Positions 7,356 to 15,175 are shown, counted from the first letter of the stretch. The stretch is DNA of 64,000 nucleotides from Pullulanibacillus sp. KACC 23026 (GCF_029094525.1 NZ_CP119107.1:1612001-1676000); one strand, 5' to 3'. The notes: generated from the letters alone by a model not told the origin. Numbers and translations: made by a program.

Positions 7356-7390
7356 GCGGTCATCTCATATACATTACTCGAGGTGACCGC
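7356..7390 (+). promoter_or_regulatory. Inverted repeat covering the ribosome site of the small gene before the recombinase
   Basis: GCGGTCATCT (7356-7365) and AGGTGACCGC (7381-7390) form a 9-of-10 inverted repeat. The right arm contains the GAGGTGA ribosome site of the ATG at 7393. It could be an operator or an RNA stem that hides the ribosome site. A CATATACAT segment in the loop loosely resembles a sporulation sigma -10 region, but no convincing -35 is seen. Confidence 0.45.
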
Positions 7391-7392
7391 AT

Positions 7393-7590
7393 ATGCATAT
7401 TGAAATCATTGAAGGTAATTCTACTGACAAAGCAAGACGGGCCTGTTATGATTATTTGAGGGAGATATATCGGAGGGAGAAACTATATGATAGCCGTTTA
7501 TGCAAGGGTCAGCACAGAAGAGCAAGCGAAAAAAGGGTTCAGTCTCCAAGATCAAGTGAAAGAATGCCGAAAAAAGGCTCAGAGCAATGA
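7393..7590 (+). CDS. Small protein overlapping the recombinase start
   Basis: A 65-codon frame beginning MHIEIIEGNSTDKARRACYD, with GAGGTGA properly placed upstream. It overlaps the recombinase gene by 104 bases in another frame. The N-terminal 30 residues look like a genuine helical protein. The rest is Arg/Ser/Lys-rich and may simply reflect the shared coding. It may mainly serve translational coupling to the recombinase. No family recognised. Confidence 0.45.
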   Translation: MHIEIIEGNSTDKARRACYDYLREIYRREKLYDSRLCKGQHRRASEKRVQSPRSSERMPKKGSEQ

Positions 7591-8995
7591 TGTACTTGAG
7601 TATATAGACGAGGGTATAAGTGGCGAAATCCTAGACAGACCAGCTCTAACAAAACTTAGAAATGACGTGAAAGAAGGGTTAATTACTAAAGTGGTTTGCC
7701 TGGATCCGGACCGACTTTCTAGAAAGCTCATGAATCAATTGATTATTACAGATGAATTTGATAAGCGAGGCGTTGATCTAGTTTTTGTTAATGGAGAATA
7801 TGCTAAAACCCCAGAAGGTAATTTGTTTTACTCTATGCGGGGAGCCATTGCTGAGTTTGAGAAATCTAAAATCAATGAACGTATGAGCCGTGGTAGGAGA
7901 GAAAAAGCTAGACAAGGTAAAGTTTTAAGAGATTTTAAAATCTATGGTTATAGCTATGACAAAGAGACGGCAAAAATAATCATAAATGAATCAGAGGCTG
8001 AGATTGTTCGTTTAATATTCGACTTGTTCTTAAATCCGAATGGACGTGTCAAAGGTATTAATGGGATAGCCAATTATTTAACCGATAAGAGAATACCAAC
8101 TAAAACGGGAAAAAGTACTTGGCATCGCCAGGTTGTTAGACAGATCTTAATGAATGAAGCCTACACTGGAGTCTTTTATCAAAATAAGTGGAATACAGAG
8201 GGCATGTTAGGTAACAAACACAAACCTAAAGAAGAACGTGTCCCAATGACAATGCGACCAAAAGAAGAATGGATAAAAATTGATTGTCCTGCCATTATTG
8301 ATAAAGCAGCCTTTAATTATGCTCAAAGAATTCTTTCTCAGTCCAGGAGAAGGTGGGCAAAAGAATCCCGACATTCGTACTTACTTAGTGGTCTTTTAAG
8401 GTGTGGAGATTGTGGGAACACCATGACAGGCCGGCAGCATACTAATTGGGGTAAAAAAGTATTTTATTATTCAGACGAGAAAAATACAGCCGGAGCTCAG
8501 AACCGCGGTTGCGGTAGGAGAGTGAAGGTAGAAGATATTGACAATGAAATATGGGAGAAGGTCAGAGCCTGGCTAGATAATCCTGAGGAAATTGCAGCAG
8601 CTGCAGATCAATCAAACGATAAACAAAATCTAACTTTTGAAGAATCTGAAATAGCACGTTTAGAAAAGGAAATCGACAAAGCACAAACGGGTAGGAAAAG
8701 ATTATTGAAACTTTTTGCTGAAGGACTCGATATCTCTGAAAGCGAAATTAGAGAATCTATAAAAGAATTAAAGGAAAAAGAAGAATCATTAATTAAGCAG
8801 CTTGAGGAATTGAAACATTTACAAGATGAATTAAGCCAATCGGAATTTAATGTAAATATCCTTAGTAAAGCTTCTCAGTATTATCTTGAAAAGGGAAAGG
8901 ATAACATGACCTTCGTTGATAAAAGAGAGTTGATACGAAAAGCCATAAAGGAAATTCGGGTATACGAAGATAGGATTCGAATTTACACATTTTAA
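7487..8995 (+). CDS. spoIVCA: SpoIVCA-like large serine site-specific recombinase
   Basis: A 502-residue recombinase expected to excise the element and rebuild sigK in the mother cell. The resolvase domain starts MIAVYARVSTEEQA, with catalytic Ser9 and Arg7, and includes DPDRLSRKLMNQ (73-84) and RGAIAEFEKSKINERM near 118-133. The recombinase domain follows (HRQVVRQILMN, 213-223), then a zinc-ribbon region with CGDCG at 306-310. A coiled-coil segment occupies about 385-455. These motifs closely match my recollection of B. subtilis SpoIVCA. Where a third zinc cysteine is expected (near 330) the sequence reads YYSDEKN. The ATG at 7487 follows CGGAGGG. The gene lies directly against spoIIIC and points toward it. 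Confidence 0.93.
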   Translation: MIAVYARVSTEEQAKKGFSLQDQVKECRKKAQSNDVLEYIDEGISGEILDRPALTKLRNDVKEGLITKVVCLDPDRLSRKLMNQLIITDEFDKRGVDLVFVNGEYAKTPEGNLFYSMRGAIAEFEKSKINERMSRGRREKARQGKVLRDFKIYGYSYDKETAKIIINESEAEIVRLIFDLFLNPNGRVKGINGIANYLTDKRIPTKTGKSTWHRQVVRQILMNEAYTGVFYQNKWNTEGMLGNKHKPKEERVPMTMRPKEEWIKIDCPAIIDKAAFNYAQRILSQSRRRWAKESRHSYLLSGLLRCGDCGNTMTGRQHTNWGKKVFYYSDEKNTAGAQNRGCGRRVKVEDIDNEIWEKVRAWLDNPEEIAAAADQSNDKQNLTFEESEIARLEKEIDKAQTGRKRLLKLFAEGLDISESEIRESIKELKEKEESLIKQLEELKHLQDELSQSEFNVNILSKASQYYLEKGKDNMTFVDKRELIRKAIKEIRVYEDRIRIYTF

Positions 8996-9040
8996 CGCAC
9001 CGCTAATGACATTTAAATCGAGATATTAATGCATTTGCGC
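8996..9040 (+). other. Predicted attachment-site region at the element-sigK junction
   Basis: Between the recombinase stop (8993-8995) and the sigma-K fragment lies an imperfect dyad: CGCA at 8996 with TGCG at 9036, and TAAT at 9004 with ATTA at 9025. Its centre is near 9017. The sigma-K frame is blocked by TAA at 9014-9016 and open from 9017, so strand exchange must fall at or after 9017. Codons from 9020 read E-I-L-M-H-L-R, the expected sigma-K sequence at a skin junction. The exact crossover bases cannot be fixed without the other end. Confidence 0.6.
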
Positions 9041-9397
9041 GGCTTAAAGAAGACAAGTAAAGATGTATCCTTAAATGATCCGATTGGTCAAGATAAAGAA
9101 GGCAATGAAATTAGCCTTATAGATGTCTTAAAATCCAAAAATAAAGATATTATAGATGAAATTTCATTGAACATGGAAAAAGAAAAGATCTACCAGCATC
9201 TTCATATTTTGGATGACCGTGAGAAAGAGGTGGTCATTGCCCGTTTCGGTTTGGATCATAATGAAGAATTAACCCAAAGAGAAATTGCAAAGAAGCTGAA
9301 AATTTCAAGGAGCTATGTCTCTCGCATTGAAAAACGTGCCCTCATGAAGCTTTTCAATGAATTTTACCGCGAGCCCACCCGTGCAAAAGGGCATTAA
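9029..9397 (+). CDS. spoIIIC: C-terminal fragment of sporulation sigma factor K (spoIIIC)
   Basis: This is the 3' part of sigK, the late mother-cell sigma factor. From an internal Met it encodes 122 residues; the true fragment continues upstream to 9017-9020 without a start of its own. It holds the region 3 to region 4 part, with [18 protein letters not shown] near the start. The C-terminal promoter -35 recognition helix-turn-helix reads [20 protein letters not shown] (residues 81-100). It ends in a short basic tail. It cannot work alone; the promoter and region 2 lie on the spoIVCB half outside the window. A strong terminator follows at 9465. Confidence 0.95.
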   Translation: MHLRGLKKTSKDVSLNDPIGQDKEGNEISLIDVLKSKNKDIIDEISLNMEKEKIYQHLHILDDREKEVVIARFGLDHNEELTQREIAKKLKISRSYVSRIEKRALMKLFNEFYREPTRAKGH

Positions 9398-9464
9398 ATA
9401 AATGAGTGAGAAGCATAGTTCTTGTTCCATCAGAAAAATCCGTTTGAACGATTAGGGATGTTTA

Positions 9465-9505
9465 AGGCCTCCGCCATTCTGAACTTGGCGGAGGCCTAAG
9501 TTTTT
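9465..9505 (+). terminator. Terminator of spoIIIC/sigK
   Basis: A perfect 12-bp stem (AGGCCTCCGCCA with its complement at 9486-9497), a 9-base loop, and the tail AAGTTTTTATC. Confidence 0.85.
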
Positions 9506-9510
9506 ATCAA

Positions 9511-9548
9511 AAGAAAAAGGGACTGAAAAGTGGAGATTCAGTCCCTTT
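9511..9548 (-). terminator. Terminator of the ABC-F gene
   Basis: AAAGGGACTGAA (9516-9527) pairs perfectly with 9537-9548. On the minus strand the stem is followed by TTCTTTTG, just after the ABC-F stop at 9561. Confidence 0.8.
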
Positions 9549-9560
9549 GTTACAAGATTA

Positions 9561-11159
9561 TTACACTGACAATTTCATATCCAGGTATTCATCATAGGTG
9601 ATTGACTTATCAAAGATCTTGCCGTCCTCTTGAATGTCGATTACGCGGTTGGCGATGGTTTGCACGAACTGGTGGTCATGTGACGCAAAGATCATGGAAC
9701 CTTTAAAGTTGATTAAGCCGTTATTCAGCGCTTGAATGGATTCCAAGTCTAAGTGGTTGGTCGGTTCATCGAGAAGGAGAACGTTGGCACCGCTAAGCAT
9801 CATTTTAGACAGCATGCAGCGCACTTTTTCGCCTCCAGATAACACGCTCACCTTTTTCAAAACTTCCTCTCCAGAGAAAAGCATTCTGCCTAAAAATCCG
9901 CGCAAGAAGCTTTCACTCTGTTCGTTCGGAGAAAATTGACGGAGCCAATCGACGAGATTGCTGTCATTCCCCTCGAAGTACTCGGAGTTATCTTTAGGGA
10001 AATAGCTTTGAGAGGTTGTAATCCCCCATTTATAAGTCCCGCTGTCAGGCTCGAGCTCACCCGCTAAGATTTTAAAGAGAGTGGTTTTGGCCACTTCGCT
10101 TGTTCCAACAAGGGCAATTTTATCCCCGCGATTCATGATAAAGGAGACATTATCTAATACTTTTATGCCGTCCACCGTTTTGGTAAGGCCTTGAACTTGT
10201 AACAAGTCATTTCCAATTTCTCTCTCAGGTGTAAAAGCGACATAGGGATATTTTCTAGAAGATGGCTTGATATCATCCAATGTGATCTTATCAAGCAGTT
10301 TCTTTCGGGAAGTCGCTTGACGAGATTTTGAAGCATTGGCGCTAAAACGCTGAATGAAAGTTTGCAGTTCTTTAATCTTTTCTTCTTTTTTCTTGTTGGC
10401 ATCCTGCATCATTTGCTGGGCAAATTGACTGGATTCGTACCAGAAGTCGTAGTTACCAACATAGATTTGAATCTTCCCGTAATCAAGATCCGCAATATGC
10501 GTACAAACATTATTTAAGAAGTGACGATCGTGACTCACCACGATAACGGTGTTTTCGAAGTTAATCAAAAACTCCTCAAGCCAATGAATCGCTTGGAGGT
10601 CTAAGTGGTTGGTCGGCTCGTCCAAAAGAAGCACATCCGGCTTACCAAACAGTGCTTGTGCGAGAAGCACCTTCACTTTTTCTGAACCGCTAAGCTCTGC
10701 CATCTTTTTCGTATGAAGGTCTTGGGTAATGCCGAGTCCTTGAAGCAGGATGGCCGCATCGGATTCAGCTTCCCAGCCGTTCAACTCGGCAAATTCGCCT
10801 TCCAGCTCAGCGGCTTTCATGCCATCTTCTTCTGTGAACTCGGATTTCATATAAATGGCGTCTTTTTCTTGCATAATCGTGTATAAACGCGCATGTCCCA
10901 TTATCACGGTTGTGATGACATCATAGTCCTCGTATTGGAAGTGATCTTGCTTAAGGACAGCAAGGCGTTCGTTGGGTGACATCGAAACGTCACCTTTTTG
11001 CGGTTCAATTTCTCCTGCCAAGATTTTTAAAAAGGTCGATTTTCCTGCGCCGTTTGCTCCGATCAGGCCGTAGCAGTTACCAGGTGTGAATTTTATATTA
11101 ACCTCTTCGAAGAGTTTCCGATCACCATATTGCAGGCTTACATTATTAACTGTAATCAC
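9561..11159 (-). CDS. ykpA: ABC-F family ATPase, YkpA/YbiT type
   Basis: A 532-residue soluble tandem ATPase without membrane domains. ABC-F proteins act on the ribosome or in translation-linked stress; the role of this subgroup is poorly known. The first domain has Walker A GANGAGKST (residues 34-42), signature LSGSEK near 156 and LLLDEPTNHLDL near 178. The second has LVGTSEVAKTT near 354, signature LSGGEK near 442 and another LLLDEPTNHLDL. The linker between them is helical and basic. The weak second Walker A (Ala before Lys) seems usual in this subgroup, since I recall B. subtilis YkpA also departing from consensus there. A GGGGGG-rich site precedes the ATG. Confidence 0.9.
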   Translation of the reverse strand: MITVNNVSLQYGDRKLFEEVNIKFTPGNCYGLIGANGAGKSTFLKILAGEIEPQKGDVSMSPNERLAVLKQDHFQYEDYDVITTVIMGHARLYTIMQEKDAIYMKSEFTEEDGMKAAELEGEFAELNGWEAESDAAILLQGLGITQDLHTKKMAELSGSEKVKVLLAQALFGKPDVLLLDEPTNHLDLQAIHWLEEFLINFENTVIVVSHDRHFLNNVCTHIADLDYGKIQIYVGNYDFWYESSQFAQQMMQDANKKKEEKIKELQTFIQRFSANASKSRQATSRKKLLDKITLDDIKPSSRKYPYVAFTPEREIGNDLLQVQGLTKTVDGIKVLDNVSFIMNRGDKIALVGTSEVAKTTLFKILAGELEPDSGTYKWGITTSQSYFPKDNSEYFEGNDSNLVDWLRQFSPNEQSESFLRGFLGRMLFSGEEVLKKVSVLSGGEKVRCMLSKMMLSGANVLLLDEPTNHLDLESIQALNNGLINFKGSMIFASHDHQFVQTIANRVIDIQEDGKIFDKSITYDEYLDMKLSV

Positions 11160-11506
11160 ATTTGGGTCCCCCCATCATAAAATACAACTTATTCATTATA
11201 ACATGTCCTTATCTAAAGAAGAAAGAGGGGAAGCCATAATGGAGAGAACCGTGAGCCTGAAAGTGTAAGAAAGTTTATACATGTAGTCGTAAAATGGAGT
11301 GGATTTTGCGGCCTCGGGGGGTGCCCACCAGATTGACGGTAGGATTTGAAAAAATGGTCTGTAAGAGGAGCTTTCCCACGAAATCGGAGGTTAGCATTCG
11401 AAAAAATGGTGGACAAGCAGACTTTGCCATACACCAATTTTGTTTGATGTGTCACGACGATCCGCATTTCCGCGCCTAGGCGCCATATGTTGGTTTGTTT
11501 TTATGT
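11160..11506. other. Intergenic stretch with no recognised gene
   Basis: It lies between the start of the ABC-F gene and the 3' end of the NhaC-type gene. Short frames exist on both strands but none has a convincing ribosome site or composition. Two similar segments, TTTGAAAAAATGGT near 11346 and TTCGAAAAAATGGT near 11398, may be remnants of a duplicated sequence. The part next to 11160 should hold the ABC-F promoter, which I could not place with certainty. Confidence 0.4.
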
Positions 11507-11541
11507 AATAGCCTCCGATGGTAAGACCATCGGAGGCTATT
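11507..11541 (-). terminator. Strong hairpin after the NhaC-type gene
   Basis: A perfect 16-bp stem (AATAGCCTCCGATGGT and its complement) with a 3-base loop lies 30 bases beyond the antiporter stop. No long T-run follows on the minus strand, so termination is likely but not textbook. Confidence 0.6.
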
Positions 11542-11570
11542 GGTTATTTTGAGAGGTTGCGATTAACCTG

Positions 11571-13301
11571 TTATAAGAAAAATGAGAAGCCTGTAAATAG
11601 GATTGTGGCGATCCCGACGGCAATCAGGGCCGGCACAAGCTTAGATCTCGAATAGTCGACTACAGGCAAGTCAAGGACGGTACATAAGGTGACGGTGTTG
11701 TCACTAAGCGGTGAGCAAAATGCTCCGAAAGTTCCGCTGGCAAAGACGGCACCAATTACAAGTAAAATATTAGCGCCTGAATTGTGGGCGACCATGATTC
11801 CAAGCGGCATGAGCAAGCCCCATGTTCCCCAAGAGGAGCCAATAAAATAGGAGATAAGACAGCCGAGTAAAAAAAGAATTGGAGCGACAAAGTGACTGGG
11901 AATCCAACTGACGTGGGACGTAATGAACTTGGAAAAGCCCAGGTCCTCTGAAACGGCTGAGACACCCCAAATTAGAGCAAGCAAGACGACAACGGACATC
12001 AATTGGTTTCCGCCGCTAATAAAATTCGAGACAATGCTTGTAAGTGGAATCTTTTGAATTAAGAAAAACACGATGCTCAGCACTAACGTAATAAAGAGAG
12101 ATTCCAACATGACCCCTAATGCATCTGATTTAATAAAAGCGCCCATAAAGTTATTGGCTTTTGCATGTCCATCCCACCAGCTTAAAAACAGGGTCAATAA
12201 AAGGACGGTTATAAGCGGTAGGATTAAGTTAAGCGGGCGCGATGGCAGCGAGTCATCAAAAGACTCTTTATCGCTTTTCTTTTTCTCTAATTTCTCTGGG
12301 TGTTTCACCAGGTCTTGAGCATCCATATGTCTGGCATATTCCTCGTTGTAATTAACGGCTTGATAATCGTCGGATACTCCCGTCGCGTCTTGATCAGCCA
12401 TGTTTGACACCTGTGGCATAAGAGACGGGTCATAGGTATCGCTTGAATTTTTGCTTTTTTTCTTAGCAGGTCGAAGGGTCGGGTCCGGAGCACCTGTGGC
12501 TGGATTAATGGGGGAGTCCCCATCGTGCGTTTGCATAAACGATTTTTTTTCAGCCATCGCCATTTCCGGAGTTCCAATTGAATTGAGACTTTGCTGTCGC
12601 TTCGACTCATCCGCTTGGCTATCTACGGCAGTCTTTTCATGCTTTTGATGCATGAAGAAGGTGTAATAGAGACCAACCGCAAGAATGGCAAATGAAAAGA
12701 AGTTAAAGGGGATGCTTTCTACATAAGTTAAATAGGCAGGACGATTGATATGAGAATGACCAAGCGCTGTATTGATGAGTCCCACCATATAACCGACAAA
12801 CCCCGTCGCAATAGGGACAAGAGCCACCACTGGATTGGACGTGATTTCTATGACTAAGCCGATACGTCTTGCCGACATGTTGAGTTTATCCTTTAGGGCT
12901 TTCATGATAGGGCCAATGGTTACAATTCGAAAGTCAGGGTCGCTAAAGGTGCCAAGCGTAGAAAGCCAGACTAAGACCATTGCCCCTTTTTGCGTTTTAA
13001 TTTTGCGGCTGACGAGTTCAACAAATCCTTTAATTCCCCCTGCGATGGTAATAAGGTTGACGAGACCTGCAAAGCCATAAAGGAAGATAATGATACGAAT
13101 GTTACTGGATTGAACGGTGGTAGACGTGATATAAGACAGAAATTTTTTAACACCGCCCATAATACTCGGCTCCACGAGAAAGCTTCCGACTAACAGAGAG
13201 ACAAATAAGGCTGGCTGTACTTGTTTAGTCCATATACTTATAGGAATTACAAGTAAAAAAGGGATCAGTGAGACCCATGATCCATGATCCATATCATCCA
13301 C
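11571..13301 (-). CDS. NhaC-family Na+/H+ antiporter with a large hydrophilic insert
   Basis: A 576-residue integral membrane antiporter of the NhaC/ion-transporter superfamily. Two blocks of membrane helices (about residues 10-215 and 365-575) are separated by about 140 highly charged residues rich in Asp, Lys, Ser and Pro. The first block holds FSDPDFRIVTIGPIMKAL; the second holds GSSWGTWGLLMPLGIM and the conserved FCSPLSDNTVTLC near 540. The family exchanges Na+ (or exchanges metabolites such as malate-lactate) for protons. The central insert is longer than the usual loop and probably cytoplasmic. Substrate is not certain. It is a single-gene minus-strand unit facing away from the yjcZ-type gene. 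Confidence 0.8.
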   Translation of the reverse strand: MDDMDHGSWVSLIPFLLVIPISIWTKQVQPALFVSLLVGSFLVEPSIMGGVKKFLSYITSTTVQSSNIRIIIFLYGFAGLVNLITIAGGIKGFVELVSRKIKTQKGAMVLVWLSTLGTFSDPDFRIVTIGPIMKALKDKLNMSARRIGLVIEITSNPVVALVPIATGFVGYMVGLINTALGHSHINRPAYLTYVESIPFNFFSFAILAVGLYYTFFMHQKHEKTAVDSQADESKRQQSLNSIGTPEMAMAEKKSFMQTHDGDSPINPATGAPDPTLRPAKKKSKNSSDTYDPSLMPQVSNMADQDATGVSDDYQAVNYNEEYARHMDAQDLVKHPEKLEKKKSDKESFDDSLPSRPLNLILPLITVLLLTLFLSWWDGHAKANNFMGAFIKSDALGVMLESLFITLVLSIVFFLIQKIPLTSIVSNFISGGNQLMSVVVLLALIWGVSAVSEDLGFSKFITSHVSWIPSHFVAPILFLLGCLISYFIGSSWGTWGLLMPLGIMVAHNSGANILLVIGAVFASGTFGAFCSPLSDNTVTLCTVLDLPVVDYSRSKLVPALIAVGIATILFTGFSFFL

Positions 13302-13385
13302 CTCTTTCTTAAAAAGTCATCATGCGCTTCTCTTAGTTTTAACTGGAGATTAACTTTTTATGAAGAAAGTGGTGAATCGGCCCAA

Positions 13386-13413
13386 ACGTTGGACGGGCGA
13401 TTGTCATATATTA
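13386..13413 (+). promoter_or_regulatory. Predicted sigma-K promoter of the yjcZ-type gene
   Basis: The sigma-K pattern AC-N17-CATAnnnTA is met exactly: AC at 13386-13387 (context AAACG), a 17-base spacer, and CATATATTA at 13405-13413. It lies about 40 bases before the ATG of a small YjcZ-type spore protein. This is a motif match, not proof of use. Confidence 0.65.
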
Positions 13414-13453
13414 TGGGTAGAAGCTTAAATAAAGGGCTGAAGGAGTGAATGAG

Positions 13454-13561
13454 ATGTCTGAAAAAGTAGGTGCTACAACAACTTACGGTGGCGGCGGATT
13501 CTTTCTAATCGTTGTGCTTTTCATTTTGCTTATTATCGTTGGAGCTTCATACATCTGTTAA
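13454..13561 (+). CDS. YjcZ-family sporulation protein
   Basis: A 35-residue protein with the typical layout: a short polar head with glycines (YGGGG) and then one hydrophobic helix, FFLIVVLFILLIIVGASYI. YjcZ-type proteins are tiny spore or spore-coat associated membrane proteins found in several copies in Bacillales; their function is unclear. An AAGGAGTG site precedes the ATG, and a sigma-K-like promoter lies upstream. The short length and simple composition make it easy to miss. Confidence 0.85.
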   Translation: MSEKVGATTTYGGGGFFLIVVLFILLIIVGASYIC

Positions 13562-13656
13562 GTGCTTATATAGAAAACTAGGCTCGCGCCAAGCCTTTAG
13601 GCTGAAACCGTGAGTCTGGTTGCACTTGTTCCTAAAAAAGTTTTACTGCGTTTAAT

Positions 13657-13692
13657 AAAAAAGGTTAGCCATATTATCTGGCTAACCTTTTC
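13657..13692. terminator. Bidirectional terminator
   Basis: AAAAGGTTAGCCA and TGGCTAACCTTTT form a 13-bp stem with A-run and T-run flanks. It serves the yjcZ-type gene from the left and the antiporter gene from the right. Confidence 0.8.
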
Positions 13693-13701
13693 GCATTATT
13701 G

Positions 13702-14952
13702 TTACTCTTGTGAGGATGAAGGTTTGACAATCAAGCCAAGCTTCTTGGCTACGATTCCTGTGGTGCTTGCCTGAATTAATATGGTGATCAGGATCGCCAT
13801 AAAGGTGACGGAAAAGATGAGATTTCCATATTTGACGCCAGAAACAAGGATCATCCCAGAGAGTGCTGCAGGAATAACGCCTGTTTCACGAACCCAGAAC
13901 ATAAATAATATTTCTTTCCATTCCCACTTAGCTTTTCGGTCAGGGAATGTACAGGCCATAACGGCAAGGGGGCGAGCAACAAACATAAAGACGAGTACAA
14001 TGATCAGTCCTTGCCACCAAAAATGGCTGAGTGACGAGAATTGAACTTGAGTGCCAAGCAGCATAAAGATCAGTGTTCGCATAATGAGTGTTGTCGTTTC
14101 ACCAAATTCAAAAAGATTCCGATTGGATCTTCTATGTAATTCCAAATTGAATAGTTGAGGATTTCCTGAAATAATGCCAGCTGTGAAGGTTGCCATAAAA
14201 CCACTTGCCCCAATTGATTCGGCTGCTAAATAAGCCCCAATAGCCATCATAGCTCCTACTATGTGGGAATACTCATGAAAAAAGCCTAGCCGGTGCTGGG
14301 ATTTCAGAAGAAGTCCAATATACCCAACGATGGCTCCCAGTAAAAGGCCGCCTCCAGCTTGTAAGACGAACTCGCCGACACCTGCCCCGATGGAAACCTT
14401 TGCCTGTGATAGAATAATGCCGAGCAAGGTAATGGTTAATATAGAGCCCGTTGCATCATTAAACGCAGATTCACTTTCGACTGTCTGTCTGACTTTATCA
14501 CGGATTTTGACTTGCTTGAAAACCGGAATCAATGTGGCGGGATCTGTTGGTGAAATAACGGCCGCAAGCAAGAGAGCGTAGACAATAGGAATGCCAACAA
14601 CCCAATGAGCCACTAGCCCAACGACCACGACCATGATGAGTACACCTAATATTGAAAGTAAGGATAAGGTTCTCCACACTTTTTTTAAGACACTCATATC
14701 TATGGCTCTGCCGCCATCAAACAAGATTAAAATAGACCCTAAATAGATTATAAATTGATAAGCAACAGAATTGCTTGGTTGAGAAATTAAATGAAGCCCT
14801 GGAGGTCCGATTAATATCCCTATAATTATAAAAAGCGCGATGTCCGGAACCTGAATTTTTTTGGCCACTTGCATCATGAATAGGCCAAAAGCAAAAATAA
14901 TAAAAATCATAAGCAGTTCACTTTGAACCATATCTGTAACACTCGATTGCAT
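13702..14952 (-). CDS. Cation/proton antiporter (CPA family, NhaP-like)
   Basis: A 416-residue membrane antiporter with about 12 hydrophobic segments. The core motifs are VISPTDPATLIPVF near residue 140 and SESAFNDATGSILT near 160. The latter carries the Asn-Asp pair used in ion exchange in NhaP-like proteins. It would exchange Na+ or K+ for H+. An ATG at 14967 is in frame, but it overlaps the GAGGAGGAAAG ribosome site, so translation should start at the ATG at 14952. No TrkA-type regulatory domain is present. Ion specificity is not determinable here. Confidence 0.85.
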   Translation of the reverse strand: MQSSVTDMVQSELLMIFIIFAFGLFMMQVAKKIQVPDIALFIIIGILIGPPGLHLISQPSNSVAYQFIIYLGSILILFDGGRAIDMSVLKKVWRTLSLLSILGVLIMVVVVGLVAHWVVGIPIVYALLLAAVISPTDPATLIPVFKQVKIRDKVRQTVESESAFNDATGSILTITLLGIILSQAKVSIGAGVGEFVLQAGGGLLLGAIVGYIGLLLKSQHRLGFFHEYSHIVGAMMAIGAYLAAESIGASGFMATFTAGIISGNPQLFNLELHRRSNRNLFEFGETTTLIMRTLIFMLLGTQVQFSSLSHFWWQGLIIVLVFMFVARPLAVMACTFPDRKAKWEWKEILFMFWVRETGVIPAALSGMILVSGVKYGNLIFSVTFMAILITILIQASTTGIVAKKLGLIVKPSSSQE

Positions 14953-15175
14953 GTCTTTCCTCCTCATTTGTAATTAAAGGAGATTAAGGATTCATCCCTC
15001 TCAAAAGCCATCTTCTAAATCTAAAGAGTTCTCATTCGTATTCGAATATGAGAGCGATTGAATCAGCAGCCTCCTACCTCTAATACGTTGCCCCACATTA
15101 AATGGTAACATTATTTCCTAATTTTTAAAATGATAGGGGCAGATAGGCGCATTGGATTCTTTGATCCCTTCCCTT

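Larger units (their letters stand above)
1..9019 (+). mobile_element. Right part of a skin-like element interrupting sigK
   Basis: This is the right-hand portion of an integrated element. It ends with a large serine recombinase gene that lies directly against the 3' fragment of sigK (spoIIIC). In several sporulating Bacillales sigK is split by such an element, and the mother cell restores the gene with a SpoIVCA recombinase. Visible cargo is a parM/parR cassette, many very small genes, an FtsK-like ATPase, a replication-relaxation protein and the recombinase. All are on the plus strand except an inserted IS66-family element. The left end and the 5' half of sigK are outside the window, so total size is unknown. 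The boundary near 9017-9020 is inferred from where the sigma-K reading frame opens after an in-frame stop. Confidence 0.88.

Noticed and set aside
9005-9009. AATGA as the crossover core, as in B. subtilis skin
   Set aside because: The in-frame TAA at 9014-9016 lies between it and the sigma-K codons, so exchange there would not restore sigK.
10080-10110. Loss of function in the second Walker A of the ABC-F protein
   Set aside because: The unusual GTSEVAKTT still has the Lys-Thr pair, and departures from consensus there seem normal in this subgroup, so it is not a sign of decay.
9561-11159. Antibiotic-resistance ABC-F protein
   Set aside because: The sequence follows the YkpA/YbiT housekeeping subgroup rather than Vga, Msr or Lsa types, and no resistance context is present.
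14953-14967. Antiporter start at 14967
   Set aside because: That ATG overlaps the GAGGAGG ribosome site; the ATG at 14952 is correctly spaced.
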